Source: Fimenecus stercoravium
Lineage (GTDB): Bacteria; Bacillota; Clostridia; Oscillospirales; Acutalibacteraceae
Reading direction: 5' to 3'
Length of the DNA stretch: 5,727 nt
Assembly (NCBI GenBank): GCA_018711545.1
Contig: DVIC01000015.1
Span: forward strand, 1 to 5,727
Made by a program: the position numbers and the translations under genes
Part shown: in pieces, positions 1 through 5,416 of the stretch
Numbering within the stretch: the stretch's first letter is position 1
Layout: each line of letters opens with the position of its first letter
Notes under the pieces: generated by a model
What the model was told of the DNA's origin: nothing
Databases searched by the model: none
Seen by the model: only the letters and a program-made list of their open reading frames with translations

Positions 1-521
1 CCGTCCGCCACCCACGCCGCGATGTGCGTGACCGCAGCGGGAACCGTCAAAATGCCGAAATACATGGTTGCGCAAAATGCGAAAACCTGTAAAAACAGCG
101 CAGCAGGCTGCAAAAAGAAAATTTTATGCGCCTTTTGGCTGACCGTGCGAAGGCGCAGCATCGAAAACAGAACCAAAAGCCCGCCTGCGACCTGAAACAG
201 CAGGTCGGTATTCGGCGAAATAAACAGGCAGAGGTGCGAAAGCAGCAGCCCAAGCCCCAAACAGTCCATGGTCACATGCATCGGGCGCGGCTCGACGCCG
301 CCGTACAGGTCTGCATACCGCGCTTGCAGTGTTTTTAATTTTCCCATGTGCGCCACGGCGTTTTCGGCGGCTTCTTTTTCTTCCATCCCTGTGGCGAGAT
401 TCTGCTCGTAAACCGTTTCCAAATGGTCGAGCAGCTCGTCTTCGGCTGCCCGCCGCTGTTTGCGCGCCCGGATCGGTTCAACGGCTTCGCGTGCGAAATC
501 AGCGATCTCACGTGGCAGCAT
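1..521 (-). CDS. Permease prefix (HAAS-like) domain membrane protein, C-terminus cut by window edge
   Basis: An open frame of 173 complete codons runs leftward from ATG at 521-519 to the window edge with no stop. Residues about 1-75 are soluble, helical and charged. They contain the pattern typical of the permease prefix/HAAS domain (DELLDHLETVYEQNLATGM, then EKEAA..A...MGK near residues 48-61), a domain found before membrane segments in proteins encoded next to PadR regulators. After that come hydrophobic stretches near residues 86-101, 106-121 and 134-172, read as three or four membrane helices with short loops. The start lies inside the end of the PadR gene (14-bp overlap), with GGGAGGGG upstream of the ATG, so the two are probably translationally coupled. 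The substrate or partner is unknown. In other genomes such proteins accompany PadR regulators of efflux or envelope functions. Membrane location and family are fairly sure; function is not. Confidence 0.72.
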   Translation of the reverse strand, partial: MLPREIADFAREAVEPIRARKQRRAAEDELLDHLETVYEQNLATGMEEKEAAENAVAHMGKLKTLQARYADLYGGVEPRPMHVTMDCLGLGLLLSHLCLFISPNTDLLFQVAGGLLVLFSMLRLRTVSQKAHKIFFLQPAALFLQVFAFCATMYFGILTVPAAVTHIAAWVAD

Positions 522-855
522 TTTGCACCCCTCCCAAAACGCGGTTGACCGCCGTCTGATATGTGTCCCATGCCTCGCGTTCGTCGGCAAGCTCCTTCCT
601 GCCCTTGTCGGTGATCCGGTAGTATTTGCGCTTTCGCGCGCTGCCCTCCACCTGCACCCAGCGCGCGGTCAAAAGCCCGTCCATTTCCAGCGCGTGCAAA
701 ATGGGGTAGAGCGTGCCCTCATTCATCTGAAAGACTTGCCGGCTCTCCAGCTCCACAGTCTTGATGATCTGATAGCCGTACATCTCCCCGCGCGCGAGCA
801 CCCCCAGCACCAAAAGCGGCGTACTGCCCTTTGCGAGCTCCTTGCGGATTTTCAT
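508..855 (-). CDS. PadR-family transcriptional regulator (short form)
   Basis: The 115-residue product is a PadR-type winged-helix regulator of the short class. The N-terminal half is the DNA-binding domain: MYGYQI at residues 25-30, then VFQMNEGTLYPILHALE near 41-57 (the conserved EGTLYP recognition-helix region), and the wing with RKRKYYRIT at 74-82 followed by DKGRKEL. The remaining ~25 residues form a short C-terminal helix for dimerisation, as in PadR subfamily 2. The ATG at 855-853 is preferred over an in-frame ATG 54 bp upstream because GGAGG sits just before it and the upstream extension (rich in Lys and Arg) does not resemble the family. The gene is first in a two-gene operon with the permease-prefix protein. 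Its promoter carries nested inverted repeats, so it probably represses itself. PadR proteins usually respond to phenolic compounds, drugs or envelope stress; the ligand here cannot be told. Confidence 0.93.
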   Translation of the reverse strand: MKIRKELAKGSTPLLVLGVLARGEMYGYQIIKTVELESRQVFQMNEGTLYPILHALEMDGLLTARWVQVEGSARKRKYYRITDKGRKELADEREAWDTYQTAVNRVLGGVQNAAT

Positions 856-910
856 CGGTTTTCCTCCTTTCCACTTGCGCTTTTTCATTTTTCTTTTCTT
901 GCGGTGCAAA

Positions 911-955
911 GATACCTTTAGTATCTATGTATAACATAACACGGAATACATAGAT
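911..955. promoter_or_regulatory. Probable PadR operator: nested inverted repeats over the padR promoter
   Basis: Three perfect inverted repeats are stacked here. A 10-bp repeat, ATCTATGTAT at 923-932 and its complement ATACATAGAT at 946-955, is separated by 13 bp. Within it TATGT-ATA-ACATA (926-938) covers the -10 box of the padR promoter. Adjacent is GATAC-N5-GTATC at 911-925. ATGT/ACAT half-sites are typical of PadR operators in Firmicutes. The position over the -10, spacer and start site supports autorepression. The symmetry is seen directly; that the neighbouring PadR binds it is inference. Confidence 0.6.
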
Positions 956-961
956 TGTCAA
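933..961 (-). promoter_or_regulatory. Minus-strand promoter of the padR-permease prefix operon
   Basis: Read on the minus strand, a perfect TTGACA (961-956) is followed after 17 bp by TATGTT (938-933), a near-consensus housekeeping-sigma promoter. Transcription would begin near 926, giving a leader of about 70 nt before the PadR ATG at 855. The -10 hexamer lies inside the inverted repeats described separately, which fits repression by blocking RNA polymerase. Confidence 0.75.
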
Positions 962-1042
962 GGTATATTTTCGCGAAAGAAAGATAAAGAAAAACAGGCT
1001 GCGCGTAGCAGTGCGCTCTGCAAATCTTGCCGAAAGAGCGAA

Positions 1043-1075
1043 AAATCCCGAAAAAGGCTTGACGCGGCGGGATTT
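1043..1075. repeat. 8-bp inverted repeat spanning the rpsF -35 box
   Basis: AAATCCCG at 1043-1050 and CGGGATTT at 1068-1075 are perfect inverted copies 17 bp apart, enclosing the TTGACG -35 hexamer at 1059-1064. This could be an operator. It could also be a weak hairpin ending transcription from the left, as it is followed by the T-rich run GTTTGTT, or it may be chance. Confidence 0.35.
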
Positions 1076-1087
1076 GTTTGTTACAAT
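1059..1087 (+). promoter_or_regulatory. Promoter of the rpsF-ssb-rpsR operon
   Basis: TTGACG (1059-1064) and TACAAT (1082-1087) are separated by 17 bp, matching the housekeeping-sigma consensus at five of six positions in each hexamer. The expected start site is about 1094, leaving an ~88-nt leader before the rpsF ATG. It is divergent from the padR promoter, with about 100 bp between them. Confidence 0.82.
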
Positions 1088-1093
1088 ATGAAA

Positions 1094-1181
1094 CCGCTGT
1101 AAAAGAAAAACATTTTACGGCTCCTTCCCGCGGGGAAACAGATCGCCCGCGGGCGAAAGTCCATAAGGAGGTGCAAAAAGA
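1094..1181 (+). promoter_or_regulatory. Structured rpsF leader, candidate S6:S18 autoregulatory element
   Basis: The leader holds several possible helices. A first hairpin pairs CTGTAAAA (1097-1104) with TTTTACGG (1113-1120), allowing one G-U pair. Next, CTCCTT (1121-1126) is exactly complementary to AAGGAG (1165-1170), the Shine-Dalgarno sequence of rpsF. This helix encloses two identical CCCGCGGG blocks (1127-1134 and 1146-1153) that pair with each other in an 8-bp stem, leaving an 11-nt unpaired strand at 1154-1164. An alternative small hairpin, TTCCC-GCG-GGGAA (1125-1137), would break the SD-blocking helix. Bacterial rpsF leaders often carry a motif bound by the S6:S18 complex with a conserved CCG. 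CCG trinucleotides are present here, but a match to that specific motif is not proven. Pairings are seen; the regulatory role is inferred. Confidence 0.45.
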
Positions 1182-1460
1182 ATGTCGAAGTATGAAGCTG
1201 TGGTCGTGTTCTCCGCTGCGGGGACCGAGGAAGCCACACAGGGCCTTGTTGAAAAGTTCAAGGCGCTCATTGAAGCGAACGGCACTCTCGAAAGCGTTGA
1301 CGAATGGGGCAAGCGCCGTCTTGCCTATGAGATCAACGACGAGGCTGAAGGGTACTATGTCGTCTTCAATTTTGACTGCGAACCCGCATTCCCGGCGGAG
1401 TTCGAGCGCATTGCCGGTATCACCGACGGCGTGCTGCGTTCGCTCGTCGTGAAGAACTGA
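1182..1460 (+). CDS. rpsF: Small ribosomal subunit protein bS6
   Basis: The 92-residue product is ribosomal protein S6, which sits on the platform of the 30S subunit and binds S18. It has the family's single ferredoxin-like domain: an opening strand MSKYEAVVVFS, a helix near residues 15-33, the conserved segment EWGKRRLAYEINDEAEGYYVVFNFD at about 41-65 (in the family this is the RRLAY-I...GYY pattern), and a final strand ending LRSLVVKN. The length is usual for a Firmicutes S6 without a C-terminal tail. The start is set by AAGGAGGTG at 1165-1173. It is the first gene of the rpsF-ssb-rpsR operon, 17 bp before ssb, and is driven by the promoter at 1059-1087 with the structured leader that may control its translation. 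Confidence 0.98.
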   Translation: MSKYEAVVVFSAAGTEEATQGLVEKFKALIEANGTLESVDEWGKRRLAYEINDEAEGYYVVFNFDCEPAFPAEFERIAGITDGVLRSLVVKN

Positions 1461-1477
1461 AAGCGGAGGGAAACAGC

Positions 1478-1951
1478 ATGTTGAATTGCGCAGTTATCAT
1501 GGGCAGACTGACCGCTGACCCCGAGCTTCGCACAACGAACAGCGGGATCTCGGTCACGAGCTTTTCCGTCGCCGTGGACAGACGGTATTCGCGCCAAAGC
1601 GAAGATCGGCAGACGGACTTTATCAACGTAGTCGCATGGCGGCAGACCGCCGAATTTGTGACGCGCTATTTCCACAAGGGTTCCATGATCGCGGTGCAGG
1701 GCTCTATCCAGACCCGCAATTATGAGGACCGCAACGGCAATAAGCGCACCGCTTTTGAGATCGTCGCGGACAATGTTTCGTTCTGCGGCAGCAAGGCGGA
1801 GACCGGTACGGGTGCTGCGCCCGCTGCGGCGGCACGTCCCGCACCCGCGTACCAGAGCGGCAACGCCGAGGGCTTCTCGGTTCTGCCGACCAACGATGAC
1901 GATGCGTTCCCCTTCGCGGGGACGGATGACGACGACGGGCTTCCGTTCTGA
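1478..1951 (+). CDS. ssb: Single-stranded DNA-binding protein
   Basis: The 157-residue protein is SSB, which coats single-stranded DNA during replication, repair and recombination and recruits partner enzymes. Residues 1-107 or so are the OB fold: MLNCAVIMGRLTADPELRTT opens it, with WRQTAEFVTRYFHKGSMIAV (about 54-73) and a final strand near FEIVADNVSF. A flexible linker rich in Ala, Pro and Gly follows (about 108-138). The acidic protein-binding tip is present at the end as DDDDGLPF (150-157), and a second tip-like motif, NDDDAFPF (139-146), lies just before it. The start has GGAGGG seven bases upstream. Its place between rpsF and rpsR is the standard Firmicutes arrangement, so this is the housekeeping copy rather than a phage or plasmid one. 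Confidence 0.98.
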   Translation: MLNCAVIMGRLTADPELRTTNSGISVTSFSVAVDRRYSRQSEDRQTDFINVVAWRQTAEFVTRYFHKGSMIAVQGSIQTRNYEDRNGNKRTAFEIVADNVSFCGSKAETGTGAAPAAAARPAPAYQSGNAEGFSVLPTNDDDAFPFAGTDDDDGLPF

Positions 1952-1984
1952 GCCTGCCGAACTTGAAACAAGGAGGATTCCATC

Positions 1985-2224
1985 ATGGCTTATGATAGAC
2001 AGGGCGGCCGCGGCAGAAAGCGCAGAAAAGTTTGCTCTTTCTGTGTCGAGAAGGTCGAAAAGATTGATTACAAGGATGCGGCGAAGCTGCGCCGCTATAC
2101 CTCGGAGCGTGCAAAGATCCTGCCCCGCCGCGTGACGGGCACCTGCGCGAAGCATCAGCGTGAGCTGACCACCGCGATCAAGCGCGCCAGAGCAATCGCG
2201 ATCCTGCCCTATACGGCGGACTAA
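1985..2224 (+). CDS. rpsR: Small ribosomal subunit protein bS18, zinc-binding form
   Basis: The 79-residue product is ribosomal protein S18, partner of S6 on the 30S platform. The N-terminus is a basic arm (GGRGRKRRK). Cys17-X2-Cys20 and Cys54-X3-His57 (TCAKHQ) form a potential zinc site, marking this as the Cys-containing (C+) version and not a zinc-free paralog. The core IDYKDAAKLRRYTSERAKILPRR (26-49) and the ending IKRARAIAILPYT are family hallmarks. AGGAGG at 1971-1976 precedes the ATG by eight bases. It is the last gene of the operon, 33 bp after ssb, and is followed 25 bp later by an intrinsic terminator. Confidence 0.98.
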   Translation: MAYDRQGGRGRKRRKVCSFCVEKVEKIDYKDAAKLRRYTSERAKILPRRVTGTCAKHQRELTTAIKRARAIAILPYTAD

Positions 2225-2249
2225 GCGTTGCTTCAAATCCATACAGACA

Positions 2250-2279
2250 AAAAAGCTCGACCTGCGGGTCGGGCTTTTT
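2250..2279 (+). terminator. Intrinsic terminator of the rpsF-ssb-rpsR operon
   Basis: AAAAAGCTCGACC (2250-2262) pairs with GGTCGGGCTTTTT (2267-2279) around a TGCG tetraloop, with one G-T pair. The GC-rich core of nine pairs is followed by five T residues. The matching A-run upstream means it could also work on the opposite strand. Confidence 0.92.
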
Positions 2280-2314
2280 GACTCTCGCATAAAAATACAA
2301 ACAATTCATTAAAT

Positions 2315-2353
2315 ATTGCATAAATAAACTGAAATTATGCATATTTATTCCGT
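2315..2353. promoter_or_regulatory. Candidate tandem ARG boxes (ArgR/AhrC sites) upstream of argG
   Basis: The 14-mer at 2338-2351, TGCATATTTATTCC, matches the ARG-box core TGAAT-WWWW-ATTCA at 12 of 14 positions. Exactly 21 bp upstream, at 2317-2330, a weaker copy begins with the same TGCAT. ARG boxes are known to occur in pairs about 21 bp apart. TGCATAA (2317-2323) and TTATGCA (2335-2341) also form an inverted repeat. The site is ~50 bp upstream of the argG -35 box, farther than classical repression sites, and the region is AT-rich, so a chance match is possible. Confidence 0.35.
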
Positions 2354-2401
2354 TAAATCCGATAAACATACAAAAACACCGAATAAAAACGCGAACACAC
2401 C

Positions 2402-2429
2402 TTGATTTTAACGGGAAATGGTGTATAAT
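2402..2429 (+). promoter_or_regulatory. argG promoter
   Basis: TTGATT (2402-2407) and a perfect TATAAT (2424-2429) are separated by 16 bp. Transcription would start near 2436, giving a leader of about 35 nt, too short for an arginine riboswitch or T-box. The rest of 2280-2401 is AT-rich with no coding frame of note. Confidence 0.78.
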
Positions 2430-2470
2430 CTCAAGGTAATCATTTCTACCGAAAGTTGGAGGAACGTGAT

Positions 2471-3703
2471 ATGAACAAAAAAGACATCAAAAAGGTCGTC
2501 CTGGCGTATTCCGGGGGACTTGATACGTCCATCATCATCCCGTGGCTGAAAGAAAACTACAACAACTGTGAAGTCATCGCCGTTTCGGGCGACGTCGGGC
2601 AGGGGACGGAGCTCGACGGGTTGGAGGAAAAGGCGCTCAAGACCGGCGCTTCCAAGCTCTATGTGCTCGACCTCAAGAAAGAATATGTCGAGGAATACAT
2701 TTGGCCCTGCTTAAAAGCGGGTGCGGATTATGAGACCTATCTGCTCGGTACGTCGCACGCGCGTCCCTGCATTGCAAAAGGGCTTGCCGAGATCGCCAAA
2801 AAAGAGGGCGCGGATGCCATTTGTCACGGCTGCACCGGCAAGGGCAACGACCAGGTGCGTTTTGAGCTGACGCTCAAGGCTTTTGCGCCCGAAATGGAGA
2901 TCATTGCCCCGTGGCGTGAATGGGATATCAAGTCCCGCGAGGAGGAGATCGAGTACGCCGAAGCGCACAACATCCCGCTGAAGATCAACCGCGAGACCAA
3001 CTACTCCAAGGATAAAAACGTTTGGCACCTTTCGCACGAGGGGCTTGATCTTGAAGATCCCGCCAACGAGCCGCAGTACGCAAAGCCCGGCTTCCTTGAA
3101 ATGGGCGTTGCGCCCGAGCAGGCGCCGGACGAGCCGACCTATGTGACCATCCACTTCGAAAAGGGCGTACCTACCGCCATTGACGGCGAAGCAATGGAAG
3201 GCCTTGCCATTGTCGAAAAGCTCAACGAGCTGGGCGGCAAAAACGGCATCGGACTTCTCGATATCGTGGAAAACCGCCTTGTCGGCATGAAGAGCCGCGG
3301 CGTGTATGAGACGCCCGGCGGCACGATCCTTTACAAAGCGCATGAGCTTCTCGAAATGCTCACGCTTGACCGCGAGACCTCGCACTATAAAAAGCTGGTC
3401 GCGCAGAAGTTCGGCGAGCTTGTGTACTTCGGCCAGTGGTTCACGCCGCTGCGCGAGGCGCTTTCCGCTTTCGTGGACAAGACGCAGGAGACCGTCACGG
3501 GCGATGTGAAGCTCAAACTCTATAAGGGCAACATCATCAACGCGGGTGTGACTTCGCCTTACACGCTGTATGATGAGAATGTCGCTTCGTTCGGTGAGGA
3601 CGGCGGCGCATACAATCAGGCAGATGCGGCGGGCTTTATCAACCTGTTCGGCCTGCCGATCAAGGTGAAAGCCCTGCTCGACGCGAAGCGCGAGGAGAAA
3701 TAA
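2471..3703 (+). CDS. argG: Argininosuccinate synthase
   Basis: The 410-residue cytoplasmic enzyme joins citrulline and aspartate, using ATP, to make argininosuccinate, the penultimate step of arginine synthesis. The N-terminal ATP pyrophosphatase (N-type) domain has its P-loop AYSGGLDTS at residues 12-20. Further signatures are YLLGTSHARP (90-99) and HGCTGKGNDQVRFE (119-132), which line the citrulline, aspartate and ATP sites, followed by REWDI and NVWHLSHEG. The C-terminal half is the synthetase/tetramerisation domain, ending DAKREEK. The length is normal for the family. The ATG at 2471 is chosen because GGAGGA at 2458-2463 precedes it by seven bases; an in-frame TTG at 2456 overlaps that site. 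It has its own promoter, and argH follows after a 339-bp gap containing a terminator and a repeat element. Confidence 0.98.
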   Translation: MNKKDIKKVVLAYSGGLDTSIIIPWLKENYNNCEVIAVSGDVGQGTELDGLEEKALKTGASKLYVLDLKKEYVEEYIWPCLKAGADYETYLLGTSHARPCIAKGLAEIAKKEGADAICHGCTGKGNDQVRFELTLKAFAPEMEIIAPWREWDIKSREEEIEYAEAHNIPLKINRETNYSKDKNVWHLSHEGLDLEDPANEPQYAKPGFLEMGVAPEQAPDEPTYVTIHFEKGVPTAIDGEAMEGLAIVEKLNELGGKNGIGLLDIVENRLVGMKSRGVYETPGGTILYKAHELLEMLTLDRETSHYKKLVAQKFGELVYFGQWFTPLREALSAFVDKTQETVTGDVKLKLYKGNIINAGVTSPYTLYDENVASFGEDGGAYNQADAAGFINLFGLPIKVKALLDAKREEK

Positions 3704-3731
3704 CGAGCCGTAAAGGCGACAACCGAAACGC

Positions 3732-3790
3732 ACGCGACAAAGGGCGTTTTCCGCCCTTTGTCGCGTCTATCAACCCAGCGGTTGTGTTTT
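3732..3790 (+). terminator. Double hairpin terminator after argG
   Basis: A perfect 15-bp stem, ACGCGACAAAGGGCG (3732-3746) with CGCCCTTTGTCGCGT (3752-3766), has a TTTTC loop but no T-run after it. It is followed by a short hairpin, CAACC-CAGC-GGTTG (3771-3784), which is trailed by TGTTTT (3785-3790). Together they should stop or strongly slow transcription leaving argG. The first hairpin could also stabilise the argG mRNA 3' end. Confidence 0.7.
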
Positions 3791-3971
3791 TCCTCCCTCT
3801 GACGAGGGAGGTGACACACGCTTTGCGTGTGACGGAGGGAGAGAAAGCCAATAGCGAACTACCCCTCAGTCTCGCTTCGCTCGACAGCCGCCAACGGCGG
3901 CCGTCCCCTTTGTCGCTTCGCGACATTTCCCCACACTGCGGGGAATCACCCCTGACAAGGGGAGCAAAATT
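3787..3971. repeat. Hairpin-rich palindromic intergenic element (MITE/REP-like)
   Basis: About 185 bp contain a chain of perfect short hairpins: CCTCCCTC/GAGGGAGG (3792-3811), CACACGC/GCGTGTG (3815-3831), GCCGCC/GGCGGC (3887-3901), TGTCGC/GCGACA (3911-3925), TTCCCC/GGGGAA (3927-3945) and CCCCT/AGGGG (3949-3962). An imperfect one lies at 3869-3885. The outer ends are imperfect inverted copies of each other: TTTTTCCTCCCTCTGAC at the left resembles the complement of the right end (GTCAGGGG read outward to TTTTGCTCCCC). There is no plausible coding frame. Similar CCTCCC...GGGGAAT...CCCCTGACAAGGGG elements are scattered between genes in gut Clostridia genomes (general recollection, not searched). 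The boundaries are approximate. It lies between argG and argH and could act on mRNA folding or decay. Confidence 0.72.
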
Positions 3972-4042
3972 CGCTTTCCCGGGATGCTCATTCGAAAGGG
4001 CGTTTTCGCGCATTGCAAGGGATAAAACAGGAGAGACAGTTT

Positions 4043-5416
4043 ATGCAGCAGCTTTGGCAGGGGCGCTTTCAGAAAGCGCTTGACCCTAAGACCAACGACT
4101 TCAATTCCTCGATCAAATTCGACAGCCGCATGTTCCGCGAGGACATCGACGGCAGCATCGCGCACGCGACGATGCTCTGCGCGCAGGGCATCTTGTCGGC
4201 GGAGGATTTAAAGGCTATTGTAGACGGGCTTACGGCGATCCGCAGGGAGATCGAAAACGGTACGCTTGCAATCGACCCAAACGCCGAGGATATCCATACC
4301 TTTGTGGAAGGGGAATTGACCGCGCGTGTGGGTGCGGCGGGCAAGCGCTTACACACCGCGCGCAGCCGCAACGATCAGGTCGCACTGGACATCCGGCTGT
4401 ATCTCCGCAAAGCGTGCGAGGCGCTGTATCAACAGTTGACCGAACTCATAGACGTGCTCTGCAAAAAAGCGGAACAGTATGCGGATGCGGTAATGCCGGG
4501 CTATACGCATCTCCAGCGCGCGCAGCCCATCACGTTCGGGCACCATCTGCTCGCCTATGCCGAAATGCTGCTGCGCGACAAGGCAAGGCTGCAAAATGCT
4601 GCCGAGCGTATGAACCAATCGCCCTTGGGCGCGTGCGCGCTGGCGGGGACAACATACAACACCGACCGCGAAAAGACGGCGCACGACCTCGGCTTTTCAG
4701 GCGTGATGCACAATTCACTCGACGCCGTTTCCGACCGCGATTTCTGCATGGAATTGGCAAGCACGCTTTCCATTTTGATGGTGCACCTTTCCCGCTTTTC
4801 GGAGGAGATCGTGCTGTGGTGCTCGTGGGAATTCAAGTTCATCGAGCTCGACGACGCATTTTCCACCGGCTCATCCATCATGCCGCAGAAAAAGAACCCC
4901 GACATTACGGAGCTCATCCGCGGCAAATCCGGGCGCGTGTTCGGCGATCTCGTGACGCTGCTCACGATGATGAAGGGTCTGCCGCTTGCCTACAACAAGG
5001 ACATGCAGGAGGACAAGGAAGCGATCTTTGATGCGTTCGACACCGTCAAAATGTGCCTGACCGCGTTCATCCCGATGCTCGATACCATGACCGCGCTGCC
5101 CGAAAACATGCGCAAGGCGGCGGCGGGCGGCTTCATCAACGCCACCGACTGCGCGGATTACTTGGTCGGCAAGGGTCTGCCGTTCCGAGACGCATACAAG
5201 GCGACAGGCGAGCTTGTCGCCGAGTGTATAAAAGAGGGGCTGACGCTCGAAACCCTGCCGCTCGAGAAATACAAGGCGGTGTGCGACCTGTTTGACGAGG
5301 GTGTGTACGACGCGATCAACCTTGACAAATGCGTGCGGGACAGAACTTCCTTAGGCGGTCCCTCGCCGCAGAATGTGCGCGCGGAAGTGGAGCGGGTAAA
5401 AGGATTAAATAAATGA
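4043..5416 (+). CDS. argH: Argininosuccinate lyase
   Basis: The 457-residue cytoplasmic enzyme splits argininosuccinate into arginine and fumarate, the last step of arginine synthesis. It belongs to the fumarase/aspartase superfamily and works as a homotetramer. Visible signatures are LWQGRF at the start, HTARSRNDQVALD (104-116), GYTHLQRAQP (153-162, with the general-acid/base His156 region) and the mobile loop GSSIMPQKKNPD (276-287) carrying the catalytic serine region. The length is normal and no key motif is missing. The ATG at 4043 is preferred because AGGAGAG at 4029-4035 precedes it by seven bases; an in-frame TTG at 4013 has no such site. No good promoter is visible between the repeat element and the gene, so expression may depend on read-through from argG or on an unrecognised start. 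Its stop overlaps the next start (ATGA). Confidence 0.98.
   Translation: MQQLWQGRFQKALDPKTNDFNSSIKFDSRMFREDIDGSIAHATMLCAQGILSAEDLKAIVDGLTAIRREIENGTLAIDPNAEDIHTFVEGELTARVGAAGKRLHTARSRNDQVALDIRLYLRKACEALYQQLTELIDVLCKKAEQYADAVMPGYTHLQRAQPITFGHHLLAYAEMLLRDKARLQNAAERMNQSPLGACALAGTTYNTDREKTAHDLGFSGVMHNSLDAVSDRDFCMELASTLSILMVHLSRFSEEIVLWCSWEFKFIELDDAFSTGSSIMPQKKNPDITELIRGKSGRVFGDLVTLLTMMKGLPLAYNKDMQEDKEAIFDAFDTVKMCLTAFIPMLDTMTALPENMRKAAAGGFINATDCADYLVGKGLPFRDAYKATGELVAECIKEGLTLETLPLEKYKAVCDLFDEGVYDAINLDKCVRDRTSLGGPSPQNVRAEVERVKGLNK

Noticed and set aside
856..909. Upstream in-frame ATG for the PadR gene
   Set aside because: The 18-residue Lys/Arg-rich extension is unlike the family, and GGAGG sits directly before the ATG at 855-853.
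1355..2290. Long open frame (311 codons) on the minus strand across rpsF-ssb-rpsR
   Set aside because: It runs against three certain genes and through their terminator, with low-complexity Arg/Ala-rich sequence and no ribosome binding site of note.
2456..2470. Upstream in-frame TTG start for argG
   Set aside because: The TTG overlaps the GGAGGA that serves the ATG at 2471; the five added residues do not fit the family N-terminus.
2430..2470. T-box or arginine riboswitch before argG
   Set aside because: The leader from the likely start site is only about 35 nt and shows no T-box sequence or stable fold.
2711..3733. Long open frame (340 codons) on the minus strand across argG
   Set aside because: It lies antisense to the well-supported argG, has no recognisable domain, and arises from the high third-position GC of the sense gene.
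3792..3962. CRISPR array in the argG-argH spacer
   Set aside because: The hairpins differ from each other in sequence and size, and there is no regular repeat-spacer pattern.
4013..4042. Upstream in-frame TTG start for argH
   Set aside because: It has no Shine-Dalgarno sequence, while the ATG at 4043 has AGGAGAG at good spacing and gives the expected N-terminus (LWQGRF).
3784..4083. Small plus-strand frame of 99 codons through the hairpin element
   Set aside because: Its sequence is dictated by the palindromes, it runs into argH in another frame, and it has no ribosome binding site or family likeness.
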